Source: Raineyella sp964528755 (GTDB lineage: Bacteria > Actinomycetota > Actinomycetes > Propionibacteriales > Propionibacteriaceae). From it: DNA of 30,071 nucleotides. Positions within the stretch are counted from its first letter, which is position 1. Each line of letters starts with the position of its first letter. Below the pieces are notes generated by a model, which worked only from the letters and a program-made list of their open reading frames with translations, was not told where the DNA came from and did no database searches. A program made the translations under genes and the position numbers. Below, piece after piece: positions 1 through 8,440 of this stretch. The DNA is taken from assembly GCA_964528755.1 (NCBI GenBank), contig CAZGWN010000050.1, positions 1 through 30,071 on the forward strand. Reading direction: 5' to 3'.

Positions 1-259
1 CTCGGCGTGGTCACCCGCCCGGCGTGAGCCGGCTCGGACACAATCGCGCACGGCGTGCCCGTTCAGACGCGCATTCCGGGCGCGCCACGTCCCACGGCGA
101 GAAAACTGTCGACGTGGAGTTCGATTTCATGGTCACGCAACGGTTCCTGGCACCCTTCGGTGCTGAAGGGTGAGCACAGATCATCACAGCCCGCCATCGA
201 CCCCTGCGGACGGGCCCGGCGGGGGCAGACCTGCCTTTCGACGGCCGACAACAATGGAC
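1..259. other. Non-coding or unassigned left edge
   Basis: No convincing gene is visible. The open frames here on either strand have low-complexity, arginine/serine-rich translations typical of shadow frames in GC-rich DNA. The stretch presumably holds the promoter region of the PfpI-family gene that follows. No clear -35/-10 pair could be picked out. Confidence 0.4.
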
Positions 260-280
260 ATGTCGGGACGTCCCCGACAT
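260..280. promoter_or_regulatory. Operator-like inverted repeat upstream of the PfpI gene
   Basis: Two perfect 8-bp arms (ATGTCGGG and CCCGACAT) flank a 5-bp spacer, ending 24 bases before the start codon at 305. The size and place fit a dimeric repressor site, or a hairpin in the leader. No regulator gene lies next to it in the window, so the binding protein is unknown. The function is inferred from symmetry and position only. Confidence 0.45.
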
Positions 281-304
281 CGATCAGCCAGAGGAAAGGT
301 CAGT

Positions 305-874
305 ATGCCCAACACCACTGCATCACCCCGAGTCCTCGTCATTGCCACCAACTACGGGCCCGAGCGCGATGAGCTGCTCCGCCCGGTCCGCGACCTGCGC
401 GCCTCAGGTATCGACGTCACCCTCGCCGCGCCGAGCAAGGAGCCCATCCGCACGCTGATCGCGGATGCCGAGCCCGGCGAGACCATCGAGCCCGACGCCA
501 CCTTCGACGAGGTGAACGCCGCCGATTACGCCGTTCTGGTGGTTCCCGGCGGTACCCTCAACGCCGATGCGATCCGGATCAACGACCGTGCCCTCGCCCT
601 GGTGAAGGACTTCGCCGAGGCCGGCAAGCCGGTCGCCGCGATCTGCCACGGCCCGTGGCTGCTCGCCGAGGCCGGTCTGACCCAGGGCAAGACGCTCACG
701 TCCTACAAGTCGATCCGCACCGACGTGGTCAACGCGGGCGGCAGCTGGGTCGATCAGGAGCTGGTCACCGACGACGCGAACGGCTGGACGCTCATCACCT
801 CGCGCACGCCCAACGACCTGGACGCCTTCATCGGCAAGATCAAGGACGTCCTGGCGCAGCCCGCCACCAAGTAG
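305..874 (+). CDS. DJ-1/PfpI family protein (type 1 glutamine amidotransferase fold)
   Basis: This is a 189-residue cytoplasmic protein of the DJ-1/PfpI superfamily, whose bacterial members act as glyoxalase/deglycase-like or stress proteins. The start is the ATG at 305, preceded by an AGAGGAAAGG ribosome site; a longer frame exists upstream but has no such signal. An N-terminal strand (RVLVIATNYG) opens the Rossmann-like fold. The 'VVPGG' loop and the nucleophile elbow 'AAICHGPW' follow, with Cys114 and His115 as the expected catalytic pair. Length is normal for the PfpI/YhbO/YraA group. It is transcribed alone and converges on the VIT-family gene. The substrate cannot be told from sequence. 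The family call is firm; the specific activity is not. Confidence 0.9.
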   Translation: MPNTTASPRVLVIATNYGPERDELLRPVRDLRASGIDVTLAAPSKEPIRTLIADAEPGETIEPDATFDEVNAADYAVLVVPGGTLNADAIRINDRALALVKDFAEAGKPVAAICHGPWLLAEAGLTQGKTLTSYKSIRTDVVNAGGSWVDQELVTDDANGWTLITSRTPNDLDAFIGKIKDVLAQPATK

Positions 875-954
875 GCGCCCCACGGATCGCCGGACCCGGC
901 GAGGGCCGGTCGCGGGCCCCACGCCCGGGCCGGCCGCCGCCGGGCCGGCAACGC

Positions 955-1668
955 TCAGACCAGCAGCGAGCCCGCCAGGAAACTCACCAGCAGCGAGAAC
1001 AGCCCCACCGACACCGTCCGCAGCACCGTCCGCCAGACCGGGCTGTGATTGGCTCGGGCCAGCAGGACGGAGGTCAGCGCAAGCGAGGCGGCCACCACGA
1101 TCAGCGTCACGGCCCAGTCGAACCGCCCGGGGATGAACGCGCTGATCAGCAGAGGCAGGAACGAGCCCACCAGAAAGGCCAACGCCGCGTCCGCGCCTTG
1201 GGTCAGGGCGCCGGACCGGGTCACGACGTTGGGCAGGTGGTGCTCGGTCTCCATCTGGGCCGCCAACGGGTCGTGCTCCATCAGCTGACGGGCGACTTGG
1301 GCGGCGAGCCCGGGGCTCAGTCCTTTGCGGACATAGAACGACGTCAGTTCGGCCAGCTCCTCCTCCGGATCCTCGGCCAGCTCGAGCGCTTCTTCCCGGA
1401 CGACGCGCAGCTGGGCATCACGCTCGGCGGCCAGTTCGGCGTATCGGTTGCCGCCCAGGCTCATCCCACCGGCCAGGGTCGCGATGATCGCCGCCGTCAG
1501 CAGCGTGGACTGGGTCGCCCCGGCCTGCGAGAAACCCTCCAACAGACCGGCCGTGGCCACCACCCCGTCATTCATGTCGACCGTCATGGACCGCAACATG
1601 GACGGCGAGGAGAAGACCTCCTTGAGCCGCGCCAAGAGACCCTGCCGGCGGCCGTGGGACTCAGCCAT
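955..1668 (-). CDS. VIT/CCC1 family membrane protein (probable Fe/Mn transporter)
   Basis: This 237-residue protein belongs to the VIT1/CCC1 family, which moves iron or manganese across membranes. An N-terminal membrane segment starts with the family's 'MNDGVVATAGLLEGF' motif, and a second hydrophobic helix follows (LLTAAIIATLAGGMS). The charged, Glu-rich linker around residues 75-140 (EEALELAEDPEEELAEL, 'YVRKGLSPGLA') matches the metal-binding cytosolic domain of the family. Three hydrophobic segments close the protein. Its start overlaps the last 8 bases of the upstream antiporter gene, so the two are probably co-transcribed and translationally coupled. This suggests a joint role in ion homeostasis. 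The exact metal is an inference from the family. Confidence 0.85.
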   Translation of the reverse strand: MAESHGRRQGLLARLKEVFSSPSMLRSMTVDMNDGVVATAGLLEGFSQAGATQSTLLTAAIIATLAGGMSLGGNRYAELAAERDAQLRVVREEALELAEDPEEELAELTSFYVRKGLSPGLAAQVARQLMEHDPLAAQMETEHHLPNVVTRSGALTQGADAALAFLVGSFLPLLISAFIPGRFDWAVTLIVVAASLALTSVLLARANHSPVWRTVLRTVSVGLFSLLVSFLAGSLLV

Positions 1669-2851
1669 CGGAGGCCACGCGCGCCGACGCCTCCCGCCTG
1701 CCCAGGGCCCCGGCCGCGGCGGAGTACAGCATCACCGCCAGGCAGGCCGCTACGATCAGCGCCGAACGGGTCGGGCCGGTCATCGTCCCCGCCCGCACGG
1801 CCGCCTGGGTGACCGCCGCGACCAGCGACAGGCCGATGCCGGTGTAGAGCCCAATCTGGGCTGCCCCGGAAACGCTGAAACCGTCCACGAACCGACTGTA
1901 GAGCGCCACCGGCGCCACCCGCAGCGCCAGGTTCGCGACCAGGAACAGCAACGGGATCCAAGGACGCCGGACCAGCTCGGAAAGGTCGATGTTCAGCCCA
2001 GCCAGCACGAGGAAGACCGGGATGAACACACCGAAGGCGACCGCCTCCAGCTCCACGGTCAGGTCGGAGTGCGGGTCGGGGAAGGCCTCGCGGATCACCA
2101 CGCCGGCGAGGAACGCCGCCATCACGGCATCGACCCCGAGCACCGAGGTGAGCAGCAGCATGCCGAGCAGCACCACCATGACGATGCGTACGTCGATCTG
2201 GGAGGTGGTCTTCGACCCGGCCCGCACAGCGTCGGCCAGCCAGCCCATCCGCCGCCGGATCAGGTCCGGGACGGCGAACAACACCGCGACCACCGTCAGG
2301 AACACCAGCAGCAGACCGGCCGAGACCCACGTCCCCTCCCCGCCCAGGATGATCGCCAGCGCGATCGGCGCTCCCATCTGACCCGCCGTTCCGTGGCGCA
2401 GCACGGCATCGCCGAGGCGGGTACCGGGCCCGACGCCGCGCGCCTTGAGCACGGGCGTCACGGTCCCCAGCGCCGTGGCCACGATCGCGATCGCGTTCGC
2501 GGCGACGGCGTTCTGCCAGCCCGCCGCGCGCAGCAGCCATCCCGTCAGGAAGGCCACTCCCAGACACCCCAGCCACAGCAGCGCCGCGCGGCGCCCGTCC
2601 CGGGTGAAGTGGCTGCGCGGCTCGATCTCGTACCCGGCGAGCAGGAACATCAGGCCCATGCCGATGTTGCCCATGATGGTGATGGTCTGGCCGGGCTCCA
2701 CCCAGTTCAGGGCGTAGGGGCCGACCGCGGCGCCGAAAGCGATCAGTGCGACCCCTTCGGGGATGATCTGCCGCGGTACCCAACGCACCGCAATCGCGAT
2801 GACGGCCGCCGCACAGAAGATGATGAACAGGTCGGCCAGTGGGACGTTCAT
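1661..2851 (-). CDS. CPA2-type cation:proton antiporter (KefB/Na+:H+ exchanger family)
   Basis: This is a polytopic membrane protein of about 396 residues with roughly a dozen hydrophobic segments. The region 'GVDAVMAAFLAGVVI' followed by 'VFIPVFLVLAGLNIDL' is the conserved core of CPA2 monovalent cation/proton antiporters. 'IGMGLMFLLAGYEIEP' near residue 65 also fits. I chose the ATG at 2851 because GAGGA sits five bases upstream. The ATG at 2866 has its purine-rich stretch directly abutting the codon, too close to act. There is no C-terminal TrkA-N/RCK domain, so it is the short form without a nucleotide-binding regulatory module. The gene ends inside the VIT-family start. Whether Na+ or K+ is exchanged is not visible. 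Confidence 0.85.
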   Translation of the reverse strand: MNVPLADLFIIFCAAAVIAIAVRWVPRQIIPEGVALIAFGAAVGPYALNWVEPGQTITIMGNIGMGLMFLLAGYEIEPRSHFTRDGRRAALLWLGCLGVAFLTGWLLRAAGWQNAVAANAIAIVATALGTVTPVLKARGVGPGTRLGDAVLRHGTAGQMGAPIALAIILGGEGTWVSAGLLLVFLTVVAVLFAVPDLIRRRMGWLADAVRAGSKTTSQIDVRIVMVVLLGMLLLTSVLGVDAVMAAFLAGVVIREAFPDPHSDLTVELEAVAFGVFIPVFLVLAGLNIDLSELVRRPWIPLLFLVANLALRVAPVALYSRFVDGFSVSGAAQIGLYTGIGLSLVAAVTQAAVRAGTMTGPTRSALIVAACLAVMLYSAAAGALGRREASARVASDG

Positions 2852-2958
2852 ACCCGTCCTCGTCATCCTCCCCGTGATCGACGGCGGTGCCCGGACCGGG
2901 GCGGCCCGACCCTCAGCCAGGCATCCTACCGACCCGGGGGCCCTGGCAGATTTCGGTC

Positions 2959-3854
2959 ATGTCTCTCCCCTTATCCCGGGAGCTCTCGTCGACTGCGCCG
3001 GGCCGGCCCCGGGGCCGGGGCCTCGATCGCGGCCGGGTGATCACCCGGCTCGACCCCCAGGCCTTGGCCAAACTGCTGCAGGACAGGCGTACCGTCCTCG
3101 TCTCGGGCACCAACGGCAAGACCACCACGAGCCACCTGCTGGCCGCCGCGAAGCGCGCCGGGCTCGGCCCGGGGGAAACCCGCCGGGTGGTCACCAAAGC
3201 CGATGGGCCAACCTCGACTACGGGCCGGCCTCGGCCCTCTCCGCGGCCCCGGCCGCGCATCTGGCGGTGCCGGAGACCGGCGAGCGGGTGGTGGCCGAGG
3301 TGGTCCGGATCGGGCGTCCCGAGGTGCTGGTCCTGCTCAACTCCTCGCGTGACCGGCTGGACCGCAACCACGAGATCAAGCGGCCGGCCCGCGATTGGCG
3401 TACCGCGCTGGAGGAGGCCGGCGAGGAAGGGCCGCTGGTGGCGGCCAATGCCGAGGAGCCGCTGATCGTGTGGGTGGCCCGTGCCGCCCGCCGAGTGGTG
3501 TGGGTGGACACGTCCTCGACCTGGTCGGAGGACACCACAATGTGCCCGGCATGCGGGGCGATCCTCACCCGCCGCCATCCCGACCCGTCGCGCGATGACC
3601 CCGGCGACTGGGACTGCCCGGCGTGTGACCTGACCGACCCGGACGCCCGGATCCGGGTGAACGGCGAGCAGATCGTCGACGCGGACGGCGCCGTCCACGA
3701 GACCCGCCTGCGGGTGCCGGGCCGTTTCAACGTCGGCAACGCGGCGTGCGCGCTGGCCGCCGCCCAGTGCTTCGGGATCGCGACGCCCGACGCGCTGGAG
3801 GGGATGCGTACGCTGTCCGCCCCGGCAGGCCGCTTCGCCACCGCCGACTTCGGC
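2959..3854 (+). pseudogene. murT: Broken murT-like gene (lipid II isoglutaminyl synthase, Mur-ligase subunit)
   Basis: Intact MurT amidates the D-Glu of lipid II together with GatD. The first frame from the ATG at 2959 carries the Mur-ligase P-loop 'VLVSGTNGKTTTSHLL' and then loses homology. The second frame resumes exactly with the central domain ('LVLLNSSRDRLDRNHEIK') and the MurT four-cysteine zinc ribbon ('CPACGAIL' and 'WDCPACDL'). Adding one G to the GGG at 3205-3207 restores 'VTKADGANLDYGP', so one base was lost there. The end is also gone: after 'AGRFATADF' the sequence switches to an IS630 scrap. No gatD partner follows. The N-terminus is shorter than usual. A working copy is presumably elsewhere, because Actinomycetota normally need MurT/GatD. 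Confidence 0.8.
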
Positions 3855-3922
3855 ACGACCACCTCGACGTCCACGTCGTCTGCGACAACTACTCCACCCA
3901 CTCAAGTGCGAAGAGCCTGTGA
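3854..3922 (+). pseudogene. IS630-type transposase scrap
   Basis: One frame reads 'HLDVHVVCDNYSTH' before a stop at 3920-3922. This matches the strand carrying the second catalytic Asp of IS630/Tc1-type DDE transposases (typically 'VHVVCDNYATHK'). Only about 20 residues remain, fused directly to the murT remnant on the left and a TetR tail on the right. It is read as the scar of an IS630 insertion followed by deletions. Because it is so short the call rests on that one motif. Confidence 0.5.
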
Positions 3923-4231
3923 AGACACCACCGGCCTGCGCCCCACCGAGCAGCCCGCGTCATCGTCCGCTTCGACGGCCGCGGCGGACACGAGGTCTTC
4001 CATTGCCTCAACGCCGACGCGCTCGCGCTCCCCGACGATCCGGCCGAACGAGCGGCAGTGTTGCGCTTCGTCGCAGCGACCTATCCGAACATTCTCGCGA
4101 TCGCGATGGCAGCCACCGGCGGGCCGGGGAGTTGCGACGAACAGCCGGACCTCGAGTCCGCTCTCGACCTGCTCCTCGACTTGTTCGCGCGCCTGCACGA
4201 GGGCGATCGTTCCCTGCAACGACAGCACTGA
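3923..4231 (+). pseudogene. TetR-family regulator, C-terminal remnant
   Basis: Read from about 3956 to the TGA at 4229-4231, this frame gives a helical tail: 'ERAAVLRFVAATYPNILA', then 'LESALDLLLDLFARLHEGD'. Such 'YPN' and 'LDLLLDGL'-like helices are typical of the ligand-binding C-terminal domain of TetR regulators. No DNA-binding N-terminus is present; a stop at 3920 precedes it in frame. It is therefore a decayed 3' end joined to an IS630 scrap. Assignment to TetR is by motif resemblance and is moderate. Confidence 0.5.
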
Positions 4232-4717
4232 GGGTGTGACCGGTAGGGCGTGAACTCCGCTGCTCCGCACCACGCTCTTGTGTCTTGTGGGGCGTGTCGG
4301 GCCTGCGGATCGACGGTGGCGATGACGCGGTCGGGGTGACCCACCCCGATGGCACCAGGTTCGCGAAGCACTCCCGTCGTCCATGCGCGACAGGTTGGAG
4401 ACTCGTCCTGTTTGCCCGTTCTGGGTGTGGAAGTGGATGGTGTCGTGGTGGACGGGGCGCACAGTGAAGAGCTGAGAGCCACCTGGCCCGTCCGAGCGAA
4501 GCCCCGAATCGTCGGAGTTCCCCGTAGTTTCAGGGATCTCATGGGGTTGAGTCCACCGTGGGCTACCGACAGCTACGCCGTGATTCGGGCTGATTCGTGC
4601 CACTCGGGAGGCTTCTTGGTCACCAGTCCGGTCACCAACCGGCGCTACGCACTACCCGTCAGAAACCATCACAGGTATGCTCTATCTGTAACGGATTCCG
4701 CTGAACAGGAGGTAGTG
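4232..4717. other. Unassigned stretch upstream of the AbiE pair
   Basis: About 490 bases without a recognisable gene. Minus-strand frames are open for parts of it but show no family motif and change frame without pattern; they may be remains of an older insertion. Just before abiEi there is a weak inverted repeat (TCACAG and CTGTAA arms, 11-base spacer, 4669-4691). It overlaps a TATGCT box and could be an autoregulatory site for AbiEi. That last point is inference. Confidence 0.35.
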
Positions 4718-5299
4718 ATGGACAGCGCGACACTGCCCGATCTGCTCCGCTACGACGACCTGGCACGGCAGGGCCTCACCCGGCATGGCCTTGACCGGCT
4801 GATCGAGGCCGGAGAGTTCGAGCGCATATCCCCCGGCCTGTTCCTACGATCGGGACTCGCGGACGACACGACGGCGGCGTGGATCGCGATCGCTGCGAAG
4901 AAGCCCGACGCAACGCTGTGCCTGCTTACGGCACTGTCGTTGCACGAGCTGACCGATGAGATCCCCGCACGGAGCGACATCGCCATCCCGCGCGGCACGC
5001 AGCCGGTCACCGTCCATCACGCACCCATCGCCTGGCACCGATTCGATACCGACACGTTCGGCATCGGCCGCGGCGAACACGTTCTGCCGGGCGGGCGATC
5101 CATCGGCATGTACTCAGCCGAGCGCACTCTGATCGACCTGTTCCGGCTGCGGCACGCCTGGGGCAGCGACCTTGCCCTTGACGCGCTCAAGCGGTGGCTG
5201 CGCGGGCGTGGCAACAGTCCCAGTGCGTTGCTGGCGCTCGCGGAGAGCTTTCCGAAGGCAAGACCCGCGATCCAGCATGCCTTGGAGGTCCTTCTGTGA
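4718..5299 (+). CDS. abiEi: AbiEi-type antitoxin / transcriptional repressor
   Basis: A 193-residue AbiEi-family protein, the antitoxin of type IV AbiE toxin-antitoxin systems. It represses its own operon by DNA binding. The N-terminus holds a winged-helix segment ('DDLARQGLTRHGLDRLIEAGEFERISPGLFL', residues about 13-43). The C-terminal domain shows the family's 'LTALSLHEL' and 'ERTLIDLFRLRHAWG' motifs. The start is the ATG at 4718 with AGGAGGT eight bases upstream; the open frame extends further but without such a signal. It overlaps the toxin gene by four bases (GTGA), the usual AbiE arrangement. The protein looks intact, while its partner has lost catalytic residues, so it may now act only as a free repressor. 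Confidence 0.85.
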   Translation: MDSATLPDLLRYDDLARQGLTRHGLDRLIEAGEFERISPGLFLRSGLADDTTAAWIAIAAKKPDATLCLLTALSLHELTDEIPARSDIAIPRGTQPVTVHHAPIAWHRFDTDTFGIGRGEHVLPGGRSIGMYSAERTLIDLFRLRHAWGSDLALDALKRWLRGRGNSPSALLALAESFPKARPAIQHALEVLL

Positions 5300-6024
5300 G
5301 CCCGAGCCCGCAACATGGCACCCCGGCGGGCGACGCAGCCATCGCCATTCGCGGTCTCGCCCGGCAGACAGGTGCGGACGTGCAGGAGCTGATGACGCTG
5401 TACGCGCTCGAAGGGCTGCTGGCCCGGTTCGCGCGCTCCGAGTTCCGAGAAAACTTCGTCTTGAAGGGTGGCGTTCTGCTCACCGCGACTCTCGGTACGG
5501 CGCGATTGACGATCGGGATCGACGTGAACTTCGGCGACCCGATCTGGCCGGCACCGCGCTTCATCGACCTGCCGCGCGTCGCGCCCCTCGACCTGCCATC
5601 CGTGACGTTGCTGGGTTACCCGCTGACGATGGTGCTGGCAGAGAAGATCGTCACTGCCGTCGATCGTGGCATCGCCAACACCCGTTGGCGCGACTTCGCT
5701 GACGTCTACACGCTCGTTCGACTCCACCCGGTCGACGCAGGAGAACTTCGCGCGTCGATTGAGACCGTTTCCGAGTACCGCAAGGTCGCACTTGCACCTC
5801 TGTTGCCCACGCTCACGCCAATGAACGAACGAGCGCAGCAGAAGTACCGCGCCTGGCGTACGCGATCCCACCGTGAAGGCGAGCTTCCCGCAGCGTTTGC
5901 CGACGTCCTCTCTGTGGTCGCGCACTTTGCCGATCCGGTGCTGACCACTGCAGCAAGAGGACGATGGAATCCTCGCCTCGGCGATTGGGAGCAAGAGCTC
6001 GTGTCGTTGCCGGGTGAAATCTAG
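5296..6024 (+). pseudogene. abiEii: AbiEii-type nucleotidyltransferase toxin with internal in-frame deletion
   Basis: The frame starts at a GTG overlapping the abiEi stop and gives 242 residues. Both ends match AbiEii/DUF1814: 'FRENFVLKGGVLL' at the front, then 'GTARLTIGIDVNFGDPIW' and 'VLAEKIVTAVDRGIANTRWRDFADVY' later. In intact proteins about 80 residues lie between 'KGGVLL' and 'TLGTARL', including the 'RPTRDxDL' segment with the metal-binding Asp pair. Here they are directly joined near 5476-5490. The frame is kept, so a shortened protein may be made, but it should lack transferase activity. AbiEii family members are normally about 300 residues or longer. The deletion is seen; loss of toxicity is inference. 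Confidence 0.8.
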
Positions 6025-6072
6025 GCCGTTGTTGCCGGTCGAACGTTGGGCCACCTGACCACGATTGGGAAG

Positions 6073-6150
6073 GTGATCAGCATGGAGGACTGGGCTCGGA
6101 TACGGCATCTGCATCAGATCGAGGGCCTGTCGATCGTCCGCAACGGCGTC
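6073..6150 (+). pseudogene. IS21 IstA N-terminal scrap
   Basis: From the GTG at 6073 the frame reads 'VISMEDWARIRHLHQIEGLSI', which closely matches the first residues of IS21-family IstA transposases ('MISVEDWAEIRRLHRAEGMSI'). Homology then stops within about five codons, before the HTH is complete. It lies 49 bases after the AbiEii stop and represents a nearly deleted IS21 copy. No IstB is present. Confidence 0.55.
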
Positions 6151-6241
6151 GCCGACACCAGCACCGGAGGAGGGGACCACCGAGGCGCTGCCTGCCCTGA
6201 CCGCCAAACCCCTTGGCGAAGGATCACTACGCCACTTCCAG

Positions 6242-6544
6242 GGACTGGACCCGAACTCGGGAGTTTCTGACGCTCGCACGCGGCTCGACGAGTCAATCGC
6301 TGCGATTGCGGGACAGGCCAACGTTGTGGCGAAGTTCGTGATCGCCATAATTGCAGACGTCGACGAGGCGCAGACACTGGTTGCGCGCCACGGCTTCCGG
6401 GAGGTCTACCTGATGCCCTTGGCGCAGACGCCACCGAACCTCACCGACGGAATCGCCCGCCTCGTTCCTCTTGCTGCCAGAACGGGTTACCGTGTCAGCC
6501 CGTTCATCCAGGTTCTGTACTGGCCAGGCCAGCGGGCTCGATGA
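6242..6544 (+). pseudogene. queE: QueE-like protein, C-terminal half (7-carboxy-7-deazaguanine synthase remnant)
   Basis: QueE is a radical-SAM enzyme of 7-deazaguanine synthesis. This frame reads 'NSGVSDARTRLDESI', 'VVAKFVIA..ADVDEAQTLV', 'FREVYLMPLAQTPPNL' and 'ARTGYRVSPFIQVLYW' before the stop at 6542-6544. That order matches the C-terminal half of QueE proteins ('KFVV..P.DLDEV', 'VYLMPEGxTxE', 'RGW.LTPRLHVLLWG'). The radical-SAM CxxxCxxC half is absent and there is no start, so it cannot be functional. Some key positions have drifted ('MPLAQ' for 'MPEG'). In actinobacteria such genes can belong to nucleoside-metabolite, queuosine-type or DNA-modification clusters; which one is not visible here. 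Confidence 0.6.
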
Positions 6545-6967
6545 CGCTGTGTGGTGAACGCAGCGTGTGCTCACAGGAGTTCTGGGTGGTTGCTAGCGGG
6601 TTTGAATCCCCGCCAAGTCATGTACGTCAGGTGGCTGAACTCCGCCGCGCGCGTGCTCAAGCGGACGCCCCTCTGCAGAGTCATCCGCCATGGCCATCCG
6701 CCTGTTCGGCTTTGTGGATGCGCCGAGCACCAGCCACTGCGCTCGTGAAGCGATCGGTGAAGATTCCGCCCTGGCCCATCTCACAACAGCGATTGTGCCC
6801 ACCCCGGGGTTGGAGTAGGCACCATCAAGTATCGATTTGTGGACCTCCGTGGCAGCTTCTCAAACCCCCGTAAGTCGCTCAGATCGTTGATTCCCCGAGT
6901 TCTACGGGGATCGCGAGCTCGCCGTCCCCGCACGCGGGATGGTCGGATCACCGATCAGCGGGGTCCG
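6545..6967. other. Unassigned stretch between gene remnants
   Basis: No gene is supported. Open frames on both strands have no recognisable motif. A tRNA-like T-arm motif near 6596-6614 does not fold correctly. The right part leads into the HTH gene at about 6968 without a clear ribosome site. Confidence 0.35.
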
Positions 6968-7362
6968 GTGCGCGAGAACTCGCGTCAGTCTCAAACCCGT
7001 TTGAGCGTCTCCAGTCGGGCGGACCTGCTCGTCGGATATGCGTCGGGGGTGCCGGTACGGGAGCTGGCAGCACAGTTCAAGGTGCATCGCAGCACGGTGC
7101 GGGAGATAGCCCGGCAGACGGGACTGGCCGCACGCCAGCCGGAACTGCCGGACACGATCCGCCAGGGCGCAGCCCGGCTCTACGCCGACGGCCTGCCCCT
7201 CGCCCACGTCGTGACACAGCTTGGCATCAGCATCGAGGTGTTCGGTCGGCGGTGGTTGCGTGCGGTGGCACGGTCAGTCCTGACGGTCGCCGTAGTGTCG
7301 ACACCTGAGGATGCAGATTGCTTCACTGTCCCGCGGCGGAGCATGGGCAGAGATGCGCTAGC
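6968..7362 (+). pseudogene. Small double-HTH protein, cut at its end by IS481
   Basis: The frame contains two helix-turn-helix units: 'GVPVRELAAQFKVHRSTVREIARQTGL' and 'GLPLAHVVTQLGISIEVFGRRWL'. This layout is common in short DNA-binding proteins linked to serine recombinases and in resolvase C-termini. The GTG at 6968 is the first plausible start, though its ribosome site is poor and the true start may be further up. The IS481 element interrupts it. Joining the flanks across one copy of the GCTAGC duplication continues the frame for a few codons to a TGA at 8460-8462, so only the last residues were displaced. Residues after the second HTH have no known motif. Confidence 0.5.
7357..7362. repeat. 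Target-site duplication, left copy (IS481)
   Basis: GCTAGC lies directly outside the left end of the IS481 element and recurs at 8441-8446. It fits the NCTAGN target preference known for IS481-family elements. Confidence 0.85.
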
Positions 7363-8440
7363 TGTACCGGGACATCACGTCGGTGCCAGTCGGGTGATCG
7401 GCGGGTGGCCTCCGAGGGCTGAGTGGCGTCGTCCAGTGTTGTAGTGGTCGAGCCAGGGTGCAAGCGCGGCTGTCCGGGCGGCGTTGGTGAGGAAGACCTG
7501 CCGGTAGGCTCAATAGGTCTGCAGACGCGGTTGAAGCGCTCGACCTTGCCATCCTGCCAGGGGCAGTGCGGCTTGATGAACTTCTGCCGGATCCCGTGCG
7601 CAGCGCAGACCTCGCGCAGCGAGAACCTGCAGGCCCAGGCGTTGTCGGTGATGAGCCGCTCGACGCGGGGGATGCCGTAGCTGGCGAAGTAGGCGATCGC
7701 GCGTCCAGGAACGCCGCGCAGGTGGGCCCTTTCTCGTCGGGCAGAACCTCCGAATAGGCGAGCCGGGAGTCATCGTCGACAAGCGAGTGGACGTCATCGA
7801 ACCCGACCTTGGTGTTCCGGTCTCGCAGGATCGATCCGCTGGCGCGGCCGAGTGCTTTCCAGCCGCCGCCGTCGGGGATCTTGCCGAGCTTCTTCACGTC
7901 CATGTGGACCAGCTCGCCGGGCCGATCCCGCTCATAGCGGACCGCGGTGGTCTTCGATGCGCGGACCACCTCCCCGATGATCGGTCCAGCGCGCGCAACG
8001 GCGCGACGTTGTGACGGGACAGGATGCGCGAGACCGTCCGAGCGGAAACGCCGAGCCGGACAGCGATCTCATCCCGCCCGACGCGCTCCTTCTGACGCAG
8101 GTCGAGCACTGCGTCCTCGACCTCGGCGCTCGTGGCGTCGGACTGGTATGCGGTCGCGAGAACCGGTCGACCAGGCCGGCCTCGCCCTCGGTGCGGTAGC
8201 GCATGAGCCACCGCTTCACGCAGGTGCGGAAGATGCCCATCACCGCGGCGACATGCGCATGCTTCCACCCGGCGCGGGCGCGTTCGATGATCAACCGCCT
8301 GCCATCAACGGTCAGACGGGCGTTAGCGCGGGCCATGGGACCTCCGTGCGCTTCGTGAAGACGTCAGGTATCTCCACCAAGCCCGGAGGTCCTCTCCGTT
8401 CACAACCTCAACGACGGAACCAACCTCATGGCCGGGTACA
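7363..8440 (-). mobile_element. IS481-family insertion sequence, complete but decayed
   Basis: The element is 1078 bp long with its transposase on the minus strand. The ends are short imperfect inverted repeats: TGTACCGGGACAT reading in from 7363, and TGTACCCGGCCAT reading in from 8440. Identical GCTAGC hexamers flank it on both sides, marking a single insertion event with a 6-bp duplication. Size, termini, target and transposase all agree with IS481. The transposase is inactive, so movement would need a helper in trans. Confidence 0.85.
7375..8336 (-). pseudogene. IS481 transposase, multiply frameshifted
   Basis: The ATG at 8336 opens 'MARANARLTVDGRRLIIERARAGWKHAHVAAVMG', the N-terminal HTH of IS481 transposases. 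Homology then hops frames. The second HTH ('VLDLRQKERVGRDEIAVRLGVSARTVSRIL') is in another frame after about 8180. The DDE start ('RPGELVHMDVKKLGKIPDGGG') is in a third after about 7980. A further shift near 7705 leads to 'AIAYFASYGIPRVERLITDNAW' and 'HCPWQDGKVERFNRV'. The tail reads 'AYRQVFLTNAARTAAL' and 'HYNTGRRHSALGGHPP', ending at the TGA at 7375-7377, with an internal TGA where Trp is normal. At least three frameshifts and one nonsense codon make it dead. Confidence 0.85.

Noticed and set aside
4541..4560. GAGTCCACCG motif here recurring at 30039-30048, with a similar form on the minus strand near 28700
   Set aside because: About 10 shared bases with drifting flanks; too short to call a mobile-element end or attachment site.
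3902..4603. Long minus-strand open frame over the TetR remnant
   Set aside because: Its translation has no family motif; the plus-strand TetR-like tail explains the overlapping part better, and there is no ribosome site.
6590..6620. tRNA T-arm-like sequence (GGTTTGAATCCCCGCC)
   Set aside because: The loop would be 8 bases, the invariant C is replaced, and no acceptor, D or anticodon arms can be formed around it.
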